Below, piece after piece: positions 8,405 through 17,164 of a stretch of DNA of 36,819 bases; within the stretch, counting starts at the first letter, position 1; every line of letters begins with the position of its first letter. The translations under genes and the position numbers were made by a program. This stretch comes from an uncultured Bacteroidota bacterium (GTDB lineage: Bacteria > Bacteroidota > Bacteroidia > Chitinophagales > Chitinophagaceae), in the NCBI GenBank assembly GCA_903944755.1, contig CAJATB010000117.1, forward strand, positions 1 to 36,819. The letters are read 5' to 3'. The notes beneath the pieces were generated by a model, which made no database searches, was not told where the DNA came from, and saw only the letters and a program-made list of their open reading frames with translations.

Positions 8405-9502
8405 ATGGATATGAACCCGGACATCAGACGACCAATTATAGGCTTTACTTGCGGAGACTTAAATGGTATTGGCATTGAATTAATTATCAAGTCCCTTTCC
8501 GACAGTCGGCTATTAGATTTTATGGTACCTGTAATATTTGCAAGCAATAAGGCCATCAGCTTTTACAAGAAAAACTTACCTGAATACAATTTAACCTTCA
8601 CATCCATTCCTGATTTTTCAAAAATTAATCCCAAACAAGTTAACCTAATTCATTGTTGGGAAGAAGATGTTGCTATCACCCCTGGTGAACTTACAGAAGT
8701 AGGTGGAAAATATGCTTTACTTTCTTTAGAAAGAGCGGTTGCCGCATTAAAAGAAGGAAAAATTGACGGACTAGTTACAGCCCCTATTCATAAAAAAAAT
8801 ATTCAATCTCCAAATTTTCAATTCAGCGGACACACTCCTTACTTACAACATGCTTTTGGAAACACTGAAAATTTAATGTTGTTAGTAGCGGAGAATTTGA
8901 GAATGGCTTTGGTAACCGAACACGTTACTATTCAAGAAGTAGCAAAGTTTATTACAAAAGACAAGATCAAACAAAAACTACAAATTTTAAATAGCAGTTT
9001 AAAAAAGGATTTTGGGATTGATAAACCACGCATAGCGGTGTTGGCATTGAACCCACATGCAGGTGACGAAGGACTCATTGGCAAAGAAGAAATTGAAATT
9101 ATTAGGCCAGCTATTAAAGAAAGTAGAAACCAAGTATTGGCCTATGGCCCTTATTCTGCTGATGCTTTTTTTGCAAGGGGGCAACACGAAAAATTTGATG
9201 CAGTACTAGCAATGTACCATGACCAAGGCTTAATTCCATTTAAATCATTGGCATTTGGAGAAGGCGTGAATTTCACCGCCGGTTTACCCATAGTAAGAAC
9301 AAGTCCCGACCATGGAACTGCATTTGATATTGCAGGTAAGGATAAGGCTGATGCCGCTTCCTTTACTGCAAGTATTTTTGAATGCGTAAGAATAATCCAT
9401 GCAAGAAAAGGCTATACCGACATGCGACTAAATCCACTAAAGAAAATTAGCGCAAGAATGTTAGCAAACGCGATTGATGAAAATTTAGATGACAACTATT
9501 AG
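8405..9502 (+). CDS. pdxA: 4-hydroxythreonine-4-phosphate dehydrogenase PdxA
   Basis: PdxA oxidises 4-hydroxythreonine phosphate in the DXP-dependent route to pyridoxal phosphate. The 365-residue protein has the family blocks in order: FTCGDLNGIGIELI near the N-terminus, TAPIHKKNIQ and SGHTPYLQ (substrate and metal-binding His), ALNPHAGDEGLIGKEE, and MYHDQGLIPFKSLAFGEGVN with RTSPDHGTAFDIAGK near the C-terminus. The frame can be extended to a TTG at 8378, but that codon overlaps promoter-like bases. The ATG at 8405 fits better; a second ATG follows at 8411. It is convergent with the TPR-like gene. Confidence 0.95.
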   Translation: MDMNPDIRRPIIGFTCGDLNGIGIELIIKSLSDSRLLDFMVPVIFASNKAISFYKKNLPEYNLTFTSIPDFSKINPKQVNLIHCWEEDVAITPGELTEVGGKYALLSLERAVAALKEGKIDGLVTAPIHKKNIQSPNFQFSGHTPYLQHAFGNTENLMLLVAENLRMALVTEHVTIQEVAKFITKDKIKQKLQILNSSLKKDFGIDKPRIAVLALNPHAGDEGLIGKEEIEIIRPAIKESRNQVLAYGPYSADAFFARGQHEKFDAVLAMYHDQGLIPFKSLAFGEGVNFTAGLPIVRTSPDHGTAFDIAGKDKADAASFTASIFECVRIIHARKGYTDMRLNPLKKISARMLANAIDENLDDNY

Positions 9503-9508
9503 CCCCAA

Positions 9509-10138
9509 TTAATAGGAGCAAGCCTTAATAATATCTTTAATTGATTTTGATCCCCACCGAGGAAGATTGCCTCTGTTACTTCCTTGTTCTTCAAGTAATT
9601 TTTCAGCCTTTTTAGCAATGGGCAATGCCCCTTTGCAGCCACCTCCAAATAAACCTGGTAAATGATGTGAAATAGTCGCTTCTAATACATAAATACGTGG
9701 ATTATTAGGATTTATTTTTTTTGCTATCTTCAGTGTATGGCGAATTTTGGATTCATAAGAAAGCCATCTTATCATGGGGCTGATGGACATTTTAGCACTA
9801 TTGGCTATACTTTCCGCACAAAGTATTTCATCATTAATTTGTATTTTTTTTGCCCTAGCAACCCAATTAATTGCTTCATCTGCAATAGCCTCCCTATCCC
9901 CTAATTTCAATAACGACATTCTAGCTTTGACAATAGAAGCATAATAAGGTGGAAGCCATTCATGCGGGTGAGCATTGCTTAATATTTCAAACTTATTAAA
10001 AGCAAGTTCATGCTCCTCCTTAGTTTGCATACGATAAAACAATTCCGTAGCTGAGGAAAGCCCAGTTTCGTATTTATTAGGCTGGGTATGCGCTAAAATA
10101 CTTGAACATAATAAAATCATTAAAAAACAGTACTTCAT
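9509..10138 (-). CDS. Secreted TPR-like protein of unknown function
   Basis: A 209-residue protein with a clear signal peptide (hydrophobic residues 4-16 followed by a small-residue cleavage zone AHTQ). The mature part is mostly helical, with helix pairs rich in Ala and aromatic positions that look like degenerate tetratricopeptide repeats. A PNNPRIYVLEA segment (near 143-153) and LFGGGCKGALPIAKKAEKLL near the C-terminus are typical of such repeats. I do not recognise a named family. It is the last gene of a run on the minus strand (ABC ATPase, permease, LolA-like, this gene), 11 bases after the LolA-like stop. A periplasmic scaffold or accessory role is inference. Confidence 0.6.
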   Translation of the reverse strand: MKYCFLMILLCSSILAHTQPNKYETGLSSATELFYRMQTKEEHELAFNKFEILSNAHPHEWLPPYYASIVKARMSLLKLGDREAIADEAINWVARAKKIQINDEILCAESIANSAKMSISPMIRWLSYESKIRHTLKIAKKINPNNPRIYVLEATISHHLPGLFGGGCKGALPIAKKAEKLLEEQGSNRGNLPRWGSKSIKDIIKACSY

Positions 10139-10149
10139 GGTACTGCAAT

Positions 10150-10872
10150 TTAAAACATTGTGTTGGAAACACCATTATTGATGCTATAATTTGAATAAGT
10201 AATCTCAATGGTACCCTTCTTAGCCTTTAAAGCCTTTGCCTTACTAACAGGTTCCTCATCACCAAATTCTAGGGTTATGCCACTTGGCAGCTTATAGTCC
10301 TTAGTATTAAAACCGAAAATAATTTTACTAGGTAGTCCATATTGCGCATGTGCACCATACTCCATGGTTACTTCATAGGTACCGTTTTCCTTGGTAGTAG
10401 TAAAAGTTTTATAAACTAATGCCGTAGCAGGATCAATCCATAGTGTTGAAATTACCCAGTCCAACCCATCGTCTGTTGGGATTAATTTAATCACCTGTAA
10501 TTCCTTTCCTTTAAACAATTGTTTGCCCGACTCCATGGCTACATATTGTTTCGTATTTAATAAGGAGTTTAAAGAAACAGAAACACCCCCCTTAGGTAAC
10601 AAAGAAATGCCCCCTTCTTTTTTTATTTTTAGCTGATTAGGCTTTTTAAAATATACTTTAACCTTCCCTAAGGAAGCTTTAATAAATGCCACATCCGTTT
10701 TCATAATACCTGTAGCAGTATAATCATTAACTAAAGCCAATTTTTGACTTACTTTTTCAATTAGCACATTAGCTTGTGCATTAATAGTGCTAGTTATTAC
10801 GCATAGCAAAAATAATAGTACGGCTTTTTTTGAAGCTACTGTGATTGAGTTTATGTTAAGGGAGGAATTCAT
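10150..10872 (-). CDS. LolA-like outer-membrane lipoprotein carrier/sorting protein
   Basis: A 240-residue exported protein: signal peptide at about residues 17-36 (AVLLFLLCVITSTINAQA), then a beta-rich domain. The early helix with VSQKLALVNDYTATGIMKTDV, the KVYFKKPNQLKIKKEGG strand and the DWVISTLWIDPATALVYKTFTT block recall LolA/LolB-type folds that bind lipid acyl chains. I chose the ATG at 10872; the frame continues upstream to a TTG at 10896, but the signal peptide does not need it. It lies between the ABC permease gene (38 bases upstream) and the TPR-like gene (11 bases downstream), probably one operon. Lipoprotein or lipid shuttling is plausible, but the cargo is unknown. Confidence 0.72.
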   Translation of the reverse strand: MNSSLNINSITVASKKAVLLFLLCVITSTINAQANVLIEKVSQKLALVNDYTATGIMKTDVAFIKASLGKVKVYFKKPNQLKIKKEGGISLLPKGGVSVSLNSLLNTKQYVAMESGKQLFKGKELQVIKLIPTDDGLDWVISTLWIDPATALVYKTFTTTKENGTYEVTMEYGAHAQYGLPSKIIFGFNTKDYKLPSGITLEFGDEEPVSKAKALKAKKGTIEITYSNYSINNGVSNTMF

Positions 10873-10910
10873 TACTTTATGCGGGATTTGATTCAATAAA
10901 TTTTAATTTA

Positions 10911-11786
10911 CTAACTTAATATATCTTTTTTCTTCACAATAAGTACCGAAGCACCAACGAATAAAATAATGTGTAAGGTTAGTACAATTAAAGAGTTTTT
11001 TATTTTAGCGATATTAAGAATAGACCCTTTGATAGCTTCGTTATCGGCGTTTACTTGAAGATCAAAAAATTCTTTCCAATTGTTCATATGCGTAGTGAAT
11101 AAATAAGGCTTAATAAGTGAAAATAAAGGAATATTCAACGTACTTAATATTGTTAAAAAAACAATGGCGCTCATGGTACCTACAATTGGACCAATAGAAT
11201 TATTCGCCAAACTAGACATTAAAAAACCAAGTGACGTGACTGTCATTAAAGCAAAAGCTGCAAATACAAATGCACCTACATACCTCCACATAACGTCCCC
11301 TTCAGTAATTAACACTACATAATTCGATTTCATCAAAAACAAGTCGTCGGTACCAAAAATCCATATACTAACAAAAAGTGCCAAGAAAGCCAACCATATT
11401 AATAATAAAATAGTATACGTAGAAGCTGCAATAAACTTTGCCATCACCCATTGGGTACGACTATAGGGAGTAGTGAAAATTAAACGCAACGTGCCTAAAT
11501 TTGCTTCCCCTGAAATCATATCAGCAGCAATTAAAGCCACTAGCAAAGGCACATGCACTAATAATAATTGTAATAATATATAGCAAATTAAATAACCATT
11601 CAATATTTTTCCTTCAACAGAAAGGGTGTCATTAATATCCTTCATCAAAAAACCTGCATAAGCATCCCCATCTATTTTTAGACCTAGCTGAATCACTACA
11701 ATCAATGCAGCTATTGCGCCAAAAGCGATATAAGTTCTTGGACGTTTATAAATTTTATATAATTCTACGGAAATGAGCTTCCACAT
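10911..11786 (-). CDS. ABC-2 type transporter permease
   Basis: A 291-residue membrane protein starting with MWKLISVELYKIYKRPRTY, the amphipathic N-terminal element typical of ABC-2 permeases. Six hydrophobic helices follow, with a large extracytoplasmic loop between helices 1 and 2 (about residues 35-65). The motif ISGEANLGTLRLIFTTPYSR near 91-110 is the conserved coupling segment of this class. Its ATG directly abuts the stop codon of the ATPase gene (TAA then ATG with no base between), so the two subunits are translationally coupled. The permease would form the membrane channel of a homodimeric exporter. The substrate is unknown; the LolA-like gene downstream hints at an envelope lipid or lipoprotein role. 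Confidence 0.85.
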   Translation of the reverse strand: MWKLISVELYKIYKRPRTYIAFGAIAALIVVIQLGLKIDGDAYAGFLMKDINDTLSVEGKILNGYLICYILLQLLLVHVPLLVALIAADMISGEANLGTLRLIFTTPYSRTQWVMAKFIAASTYTILLLIWLAFLALFVSIWIFGTDDLFLMKSNYVVLITEGDVMWRYVGAFVFAAFALMTVTSLGFLMSSLANNSIGPIVGTMSAIVFLTILSTLNIPLFSLIKPYLFTTHMNNWKEFFDLQVNADNEAIKGSILNIAKIKNSLIVLTLHIILFVGASVLIVKKKDILS

Positions 11787-12695
11787 TTATTGTGTATTTG
11801 AAGTGACTTGTAAAAAATAATCCTCTAGTGAATTCTTAGTCTCCACCTTAAGTAAAGGTATGTCGGCCATGACTAATGACTTGTGTAATAACGGAATTTG
11901 TTGCTGTGGCATGCAAAAATAAATGCCATCCTTTCGGGGCAACATATAACTTGCAAACTCAGAAACCTTAATTGCACTTAATGCAGTTTCGTCATTCAAG
12001 GTGGTTACATGTACAATGGTTTTATTAGGATCCAACAATTGCTTAGTAGCACCGCCTGCCACTTTCTTGCCTTTGTGAATAATCAAAATTTGGCTCGCCA
12101 CTTGTTCTATTTCAGATAATAAATGCGACGAAACAAAAACTGTCTTCCCTTCTTCTTTTGCCAAATATTGTATTAAATGTCTAATATCTGCAATCCCCTG
12201 CGGGTCCAAACCATTGGTGGGTTCATCTAATATAATTAAGGAAGGATTATGAACTAATGCAATACCAATACCCAACCTTTGTTTCATTCCTAATGAAAAA
12301 GTTTGCACCTTATCGGTAGATCGGTTTGACAAACCAACCTTTTCTAGGGTAGCATTTATATCGCTTGTTGTGATATGTTTTTTACGCACTTTAGCAAACA
12401 ACTGTAAATGTTCTTTAGCTGTTAAGTAGGGATACAAATCAGGCCTTTCAATAATAGCACCCACTTTCTCTAATAACTCATTTCTGTGCTCCTTTAACGG
12501 AAGTCCAAAAAGCTTAATGGAACCGCTACTTGGATGAATTAAAGAAAGTAACATTCTTATAGTTGTACTTTTACCGGATCCATTTTGACCTAAAAAGCCA
12601 AATACTTCCCCTTCCTGCACTTCAAAAGAAAGGCCATCTACTGCTTTGAGTGTACCAAATTGTTTACTGATATCTTGCACTTCTATTACCGACAT
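11787..12695 (-). CDS. ABC transporter ATP-binding protein (ABC-2 partner)
   Basis: A 302-residue nucleotide-binding subunit. Walker A GQNGSGKST is at residues 36-44, the signature FSLGMKQR at 133-140 and Walker B LIILDEPTNGLDP at 153-165, followed by the switch His in SSHLLSE. The C-terminal extension of about 80 residues is usual for the CcmA/NatA-like exporters paired with ABC-2 permeases. The permease gene follows without any gap. The first gene of a four-gene minus-strand set, it lies just downstream of the atpA terminator (12751-12788). No convincing TAnnTTTG promoter was found in the 57 bases between that terminator and the ATG. Confidence 0.92.
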   Translation of the reverse strand: MSVIEVQDISKQFGTLKAVDGLSFEVQEGEVFGFLGQNGSGKSTTIRMLLSLIHPSSGSIKLFGLPLKEHRNELLEKVGAIIERPDLYPYLTAKEHLQLFAKVRKKHITTSDINATLEKVGLSNRSTDKVQTFSLGMKQRLGIGIALVHNPSLIILDEPTNGLDPQGIADIRHLIQYLAKEEGKTVFVSSHLLSEIEQVASQILIIHKGKKVAGGATKQLLDPNKTIVHVTTLNDETALSAIKVSEFASYMLPRKDGIYFCMPQQQIPLLHKSLVMADIPLLKVETKNSLEDYFLQVTSNTQ

Positions 12696-12750
12696 ACTAT
12701 AATAACATTTATTTCACGGAATTGTTTTGTTAATATTTCCTTCAAGCCAT

Positions 12751-12788
12751 AAAAAAGCCCCGTTCCAATAATGCGAGACGGGGCTTTT
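12751..12788 (-). terminator. Intrinsic terminator of the atp gene cluster, after atpA
   Basis: An 11-bp stem (12753-12763 with 12778-12788), GC-rich in the middle, with a 14-base loop. On the minus strand it ends in six T residues (12756-12751). It lies 22 bases after the atpA stop and separates the atp cluster from the ABC genes. Confidence 0.85.
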
Positions 12789-12809
12789 GATATTTCAACA
12801 ATGTTGATT

Positions 12810-14387
12810 TTATTTATACTGAGGGATCAAGCTATTCGCTAAATCTACCATTTGTTTAACACCATCATCAGGCAAGTTTCCTTTTTTGAATTCAGCTAAA
12901 ACATTTGGCAATTTGTTAGTCATTTCTAATAAGAAATGAGCTTCAAAATCCTTCACTTTGCGCACCGCAACTTCTTTCAACAAACCTTGTGTACCCAAGT
13001 AAATAATAGCAACTTGTTTTTCCACGCTAAATGGAGTGTACTGAGCTTGTTTTAAGATTTCAACGTTTCTCGCACCCTTGTCAATTACATTTTTTGTAGC
13101 TGGGTCAAGGTCGCCACCGAATTTAGAGAACGCCTCTAATTCTCGGTAAAGTGCTTGGTCTAATTTCAAAGTACCAGATACTTTCTTCATTGATTTAATC
13201 TGAGCGTTACCACCCACACGACTTACAGAAATACCTACGTTAATCGCTGGACGAATACCGGCGTTGAACAAGTTACCCTCTAAGAAGATTTGACCGTCAG
13301 TGATTGAAATTACGTTAGTAGGAATATAGGCAGAAACGTCACCCGCTTGTGTTTCAATAATTGGCAATGCTGTTAAAGAACCACCGCCTTTTACTAAATG
13401 CTTAATAGAAGCTGGCAAGTCATTCATGTTTTTCGCAACTTCGTCATTTGCAATAACTTTAGCCGCACGCTCTAATAAACGACTATGTAAGTAGAATACA
13501 TCACCTGGATATGCTTCACGACCTGGAGGACGACGTAACAACAATGAAACTTCACGGTAAGCAACTGCTTGCTTAGATAAGTCATCAAATACAATTAAAG
13601 CTGGACGACCTGTATCACGGAAAAATTCACCAATTGCTGCACCCGCAAATGGAGCGTAGAATTGTAATGGAGCTGGATCCGCTGCAGGAGCTGCTACAAT
13701 AATTGTATAAGCCATTGCCCCGTTGTCTTCTAAAGTTTTCATAACACCCGCAATAGTAGATGCCTTTTGGCCAATTGCTACATATATACAGTATACTGGC
13801 TTGCCAGCATCAAAGAATTCTTTTTGGTTGATAATAGTGTCCACGCAAATTGCAGTTTTACCTGTTTGACGGTCACCAATAACCAACTCACGTTGTCCAC
13901 GACCAATTGGTATCATCGCATCAATTGCTTTAATACCAGTTTGCAATGGTTCTTTTACAGGCTCACGGAAAATTACCCCTGGTGCTTTACGCTCCAATGG
14001 CATTTCATACAATTCACCTTTAATAGGACCCTTACCATCAATGGCTTCTCCTAATGTATTAATAACACGACCAACTAAACCTTCTCCTACTTTAATAGAA
14101 GCGATTTGTCCTGTTCTTTTAACTTTGTTGCCTTCTTTAATGCCCTTGCTTTCTCCCATCAATACCACACCCACATTGTCTTCCTCAAGGTTAAGCGCGA
14201 TTGCTTTAGTTCCGTTTTCAAACTCAACTAACTCACCACTACTAACGCCATTTAAACCATACACACGGGCAATACCATCACCCACTTGTAATACAGTTCC
14301 CACTTCTTCTAAATCAGCAGATGCGTTAAAATTGCCTAGTTGTTGTCTAAGTATCGCCGAAATTTCATCTGGTTTTACGTCCGCCAT
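12810..14387 (-). CDS. atpA: ATP synthase F1 alpha subunit
   Basis: The alpha subunit carries the non-catalytic nucleotide sites of the F1 hexamer and pairs with beta. The 525-residue protein has Walker A GDRQTGKT at residues 171-178 and the [16 protein letters not shown] block of the central domain. [27 protein letters not shown] and the C-terminal helical bundle follow. Length and motifs are typical. It is the last gene of the cluster atpB-E-F-H-A, 26 bases after atpH, and is followed by a strong terminator. atpG, which often follows atpA, is not next to it. No ribosome binding site stands out. Confidence 0.97.
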   Translation of the reverse strand: MADVKPDEISAILRQQLGNFNASADLEEVGTVLQVGDGIARVYGLNGVSSGELVEFENGTKAIALNLEEDNVGVVLMGESKGIKEGNKVKRTGQIASIKVGEGLVGRVINTLGEAIDGKGPIKGELYEMPLERKAPGVIFREPVKEPLQTGIKAIDAMIPIGRGQRELVIGDRQTGKTAICVDTIINQKEFFDAGKPVYCIYVAIGQKASTIAGVMKTLEDNGAMAYTIIVAAPAADPAPLQFYAPFAGAAIGEFFRDTGRPALIVFDDLSKQAVAYREVSLLLRRPPGREAYPGDVFYLHSRLLERAAKVIANDEVAKNMNDLPASIKHLVKGGGSLTALPIIETQAGDVSAYIPTNVISITDGQIFLEGNLFNAGIRPAINVGISVSRVGGNAQIKSMKKVSGTLKLDQALYRELEAFSKFGGDLDPATKNVIDKGARNVEILKQAQYTPFSVEKQVAIIYLGTQGLLKEVAVRKVKDFEAHFLLEMTNKLPNVLAEFKKGNLPDDGVKQMVDLANSLIPQYK

Positions 14388-14413
14388 AATAGTCTATTTT
14401 AATGTATGATTAT

Positions 14414-14974
14414 TTATATTTTACTTATGAACTCGTTATTCAAAAATTGTTTTTTAATATCTTTTAAATCTCGGGCAATACTCGCATCCAATAAATTATT
14501 ATTAAACTCAAGTACAAATCCACCAATCAAACGCTCGTCAGTTTTAGTGGTTAATTCAACTGATAAAAATTTATTCTCCGCTTTCACCTTGTCTTCTATA
14601 GATTTTTTCATTTCGTCGCTTACATCAACTGCTGTTGTTAAAGTAACTTGATGAATCCCTTTTATAGCATTGTATTGTTCAATAAAAGCAGTAGCCATTT
14701 CTGGAAGTGCTGCTTCTCTTGCTTTTTTTACAAGCAAATTGGTGAATGAATGCGTTAACAAACTCACTTTGTCTTTTGTAATAGCATTAATAATGCTATT
14801 TTTTTGATCTGCTTTTATAATTGGGCTAAGTAATACATTCACAAATTCACTACTAGCCTTACATACAGCTTGTAAAAATTTCATGTCTGCATAAACAGCT
14901 TCCAACTGGCCTTGCTCAGTTGCAAGATCCAATATACTTTTTGCGTACCTACCTGCTAAACGTGCGTTGGGCAT
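14414..14974 (-). CDS. atpH: ATP synthase F1 delta subunit
   Basis: Delta sits on top of F1 and ties the alpha subunits to the peripheral stalk b subunits. The 186-residue length is normal for the bacterial delta/OSCP family. The N-terminus NARLAGRYAKSILDLATEQG is the conserved helical start, and the C-terminal VELTTKTDERLIGGFVLEFNNNLLDASI block matches the family signature region. The start ATG lies 10 bases after the atpF stop and atpA begins 26 bases after its own stop, so the order F-H-A is kept as in most bacterial operons. Confidence 0.93.
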   Translation of the reverse strand: MPNARLAGRYAKSILDLATEQGQLEAVYADMKFLQAVCKASSEFVNVLLSPIIKADQKNSIINAITKDKVSLLTHSFTNLLVKKAREAALPEMATAFIEQYNAIKGIHQVTLTTAVDVSDEMKKSIEDKVKAENKFLSVELTTKTDERLIGGFVLEFNNNLLDASIARDLKDIKKQFLNNEFISKI

Positions 14975-14984
14975 TTCTTACAAT

Positions 14985-15494
14985 TTAATTTAACTTAACT
15001 CCTTCAGCAACTTGTTTAATATAGCTTTCTTGTTCAGCTTTATTACTCAACTCTCTGCGTAATACTTTCTCGGCTACTTCAACCACCAATGCTCCAACCT
15101 GATTTTTAACTTCAGTTAAAGCTGCATTTTTTTGTTGGTTAATTGCCGCCTGTGCATCAGCAACGATTCTTTCATATTCAGCTTTAGCTTTTTCTTTTGC
15201 ATCAGCAATCATTTTCTCAGAAGCTTCTTTTGCTTCTTTTATTAAAATTGCTCTTTCCTCACGGGCTTTCACTAATAATGCTTCGTTCTCATTTTGCATC
15301 GCAGCAATGTCGGCTTTCATTTTGTCCGCTTTGGATAAAGCGTCTTCAATGCCTTGTTCACGATCACTAATCGCTTTCAACATAGGCTTCCAAGCAAATT
15401 TGCCAAGTACAATTAATAGCACCAAAAATGCGATAGTATTCCAAAATACTAAACCAATATCTGGCAATACTAACGGGTTAATTTCTAACAACAT
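14985..15494 (-). CDS. atpF: ATP synthase Fo b subunit
   Basis: Subunit b forms the peripheral stalk, anchored in the membrane and reaching delta at the top of F1. The 169-residue chain has one transmembrane helix near residues 12-30 (IGLVFWNTIAFLVLLIVLG), a conserved FAWKPMLKAI hinge just after it and then a long charged Ala/Glu/Lys-rich coiled coil to the C-terminus. The gene is separated from atpE by 115 bases that contain a terminator hairpin, and I see no promoter between that hairpin and the ATG. Its expression therefore seems to depend on read-through or RNA processing. Confidence 0.93.
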   Translation of the reverse strand: MLLEINPLVLPDIGLVFWNTIAFLVLLIVLGKFAWKPMLKAISDREQGIEDALSKADKMKADIAAMQNENEALLVKAREERAILIKEAKEASEKMIADAKEKAKAEYERIVADAQAAINQQKNAALTEVKNQVGALVVEVAEKVLRRELSNKAEQESYIKQVAEGVKLN

Positions 15495-15527
15495 ACTATT
15501 CGTTTATCTTAATTAATAATTCTTCTT

Positions 15528-15566
15528 AAAAAAATATAGGCCCTTCGCCCTGTGCTAGGGCCTATA
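15528..15566 (-). terminator. Terminator/attenuator hairpin inside the atp cluster, between atpE and atpF
   Basis: A perfect 9-bp stem (15566-15558 with 15543-15535) with a 14-base loop is followed on the minus strand by seven T residues (15534-15528). It has all parts of an intrinsic terminator, yet lies between atpE and atpF within one collinear gene cluster. Confidence 0.75.
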
Positions 15567-15609
15567 ATAATTTGGAAATCCAATTGTCTTATGACAATGC
15601 ATCCAATGA

Positions 15610-15840
<231 letters not shown>

Positions 15841-15868
15841 TTATTGAAAAAAAATCTTTAATTTATTT

Positions 15869-17035
15869 TTAGTGATGTGCTACTTCTTTATGTGCTTCAT
15901 GGGCTTCATGATGATGTTCTTCTGTTGCCATTCCAATATACATTGCACTTAACATAGTAAAAATGTATGCTTGTAAGAAAGCAACTAACAACTCAATCAA
16001 ACCAATAAACACAGCAAACGGCACTGCAATTGCAGAAGCGAATACTGTTTTGAATATAAAAATTAAACAAATCAAACTTAATACAAGAATGTGGCCTGCA
16101 GTAATATTCGCGAATAATCGAATCATTAATGAAATAGGCTTTGTGAATACCCCAATTAATTCAATAGGCGCTAAGAATAATTTCATGCTCCAATGCATGC
16201 CTGGCATCCAAAAAATGTGTTCCCAATAGCTTTTGTTAGCACTTAAATTCACCACTATAAATACACACACAGCCAAAGTCATCGTAAAAGCAATATTGCC
16301 ACTCACGTTTGCACCACCTGGGAAGAAAGGAACTAAGCCCAAAAAATTATTCGTTAAAACCAAGAAGAAAATAGTTAACAAAAACGGCATGTATTTGGCG
16401 TGACGTTTTGCTCCAATATTTGGTATCGCAACTTCGTCTCGAACAAACAAAACTATAGGCTCCATAAAAGATTGCAACCCCTTTGGAGCCGACTTTACGC
16501 CTGTTTTTTTATACGCACTTGCAGCAGTTAATAACACAACTAACAAAATGAAAACAGATATAAATAAACTAGCTACATTTTTTGTGATAGAAAAATCCCA
16601 CAGCTGCTTGCTTGCTTGCACATCTACAACACCGGCTGCATCTACAATTTTTGTTTTGCCTTCTATAATTTTATAATCGAAATTTCCTTTGTAAATAGTT
16701 TGCTCATGGTGTTCGTCTAAAAAATTTTTAGAAGAAAATACTTCTAAACCTTTTGAAGTGTATAAAATTACGGGTAAGTGTAAAGAAGTGTGGCCCCATA
16801 AATGCCAACTATGGTCATCCTTAATATGCTCTAAAATAGTTTCAGTAACATTAAAGCTACCTTCTTCTTTTGCTGCATGAGCAGCAGGTTCGGCTTCAGC
16901 AACAATTGGTTGTTTTACTTTATTAGAATCGGTTGGTAATACAACACTTTCATTAGCTTTTGTGCTTGTTGAAACCAACAAAGCGACAAAGCTCAAACTC
17001 ACTACTAGTAAAGATTTTATACGTCTAAAGCTCAT
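15869..17035 (-). CDS. atpB: ATP synthase Fo a subunit with long N-terminal extension
   Basis: Subunit a provides the half-channels for ions next to the c ring. From the ATG at 17035 the protein has 388 residues, more than 100 longer than E. coli AtpB. It begins with a signal-like hydrophobic stretch (SLLVVSLSFVALLVSTSTKA), followed by about 150 polar residues before the first conserved helix. The essential Arg lies in SLMIRLFANITAGH. The C-terminus ends with seven His in its last 17 residues. I chose this start because a perfect promoter element lies at 17056-17063; a frame open to 17134 would run through it. First gene of the cluster; no atpI-like gene precedes it. Confidence 0.92.
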   Translation of the reverse strand: MSFRRIKSLLVVSLSFVALLVSTSTKANESVVLPTDSNKVKQPIVAEAEPAAHAAKEEGSFNVTETILEHIKDDHSWHLWGHTSLHLPVILYTSKGLEVFSSKNFLDEHHEQTIYKGNFDYKIIEGKTKIVDAAGVVDVQASKQLWDFSITKNVASLFISVFILLVVLLTAASAYKKTGVKSAPKGLQSFMEPIVLFVRDEVAIPNIGAKRHAKYMPFLLTIFFLVLTNNFLGLVPFFPGGANVSGNIAFTMTLAVCVFIVVNLSANKSYWEHIFWMPGMHWSMKLFLAPIELIGVFTKPISLMIRLFANITAGHILVLSLICLIFIFKTVFASAIAVPFAVFIGLIELLVAFLQAYIFTMLSAMYIGMATEEHHHEAHEAHKEVAHH

Positions 17036-17055
17036 ACCTATCTCAAAATTTGCGG

Positions 17056-17089
17056 CAAAGATAGGAATAAAGGGGTTAAAATAGCCCAA
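17056..17089 (-). promoter_or_regulatory. Promoter of the atp cluster, upstream of atpB
   Basis: On the minus strand TATCTTTG (17063-17056) is a perfect TAnnTTTG, with a TTG at 17089-17087 and a 23-base spacer. It lies 20 bases before the atpB ATG and supports the shorter atpB start. Confidence 0.65.
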
Positions 17090-17164
17090 TTTCGAACAGA
17101 ATTCTTCTTGTGGAATAAAATAAAGATTAAACACAACTATTTGAAAACCAATTAGTTAATAAAA

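Noticed and set aside
9496-9515. Inverted repeat at the end of pdxA
   Set aside because: Only six A/T-rich pairs and no T tract; such repeats are expected by chance at this base composition.
12696-12809. A lost or frameshifted atpG after atpA
   Set aside because: The 114-base gap is filled by a terminator and a short AT-rich stretch; there is no room and no gamma-like sequence in any frame.
14041-14409. Long open frame antisense to atpA
   Set aside because: It is Ser/Pro/Thr-rich with no recognisable family and mirrors the strongly conserved atpA reading frame.
17036-17134. Extended start of atpB
   Set aside because: The extra 33 residues run through a perfect promoter element, and a good signal-like sequence begins at the ATG at 17035.
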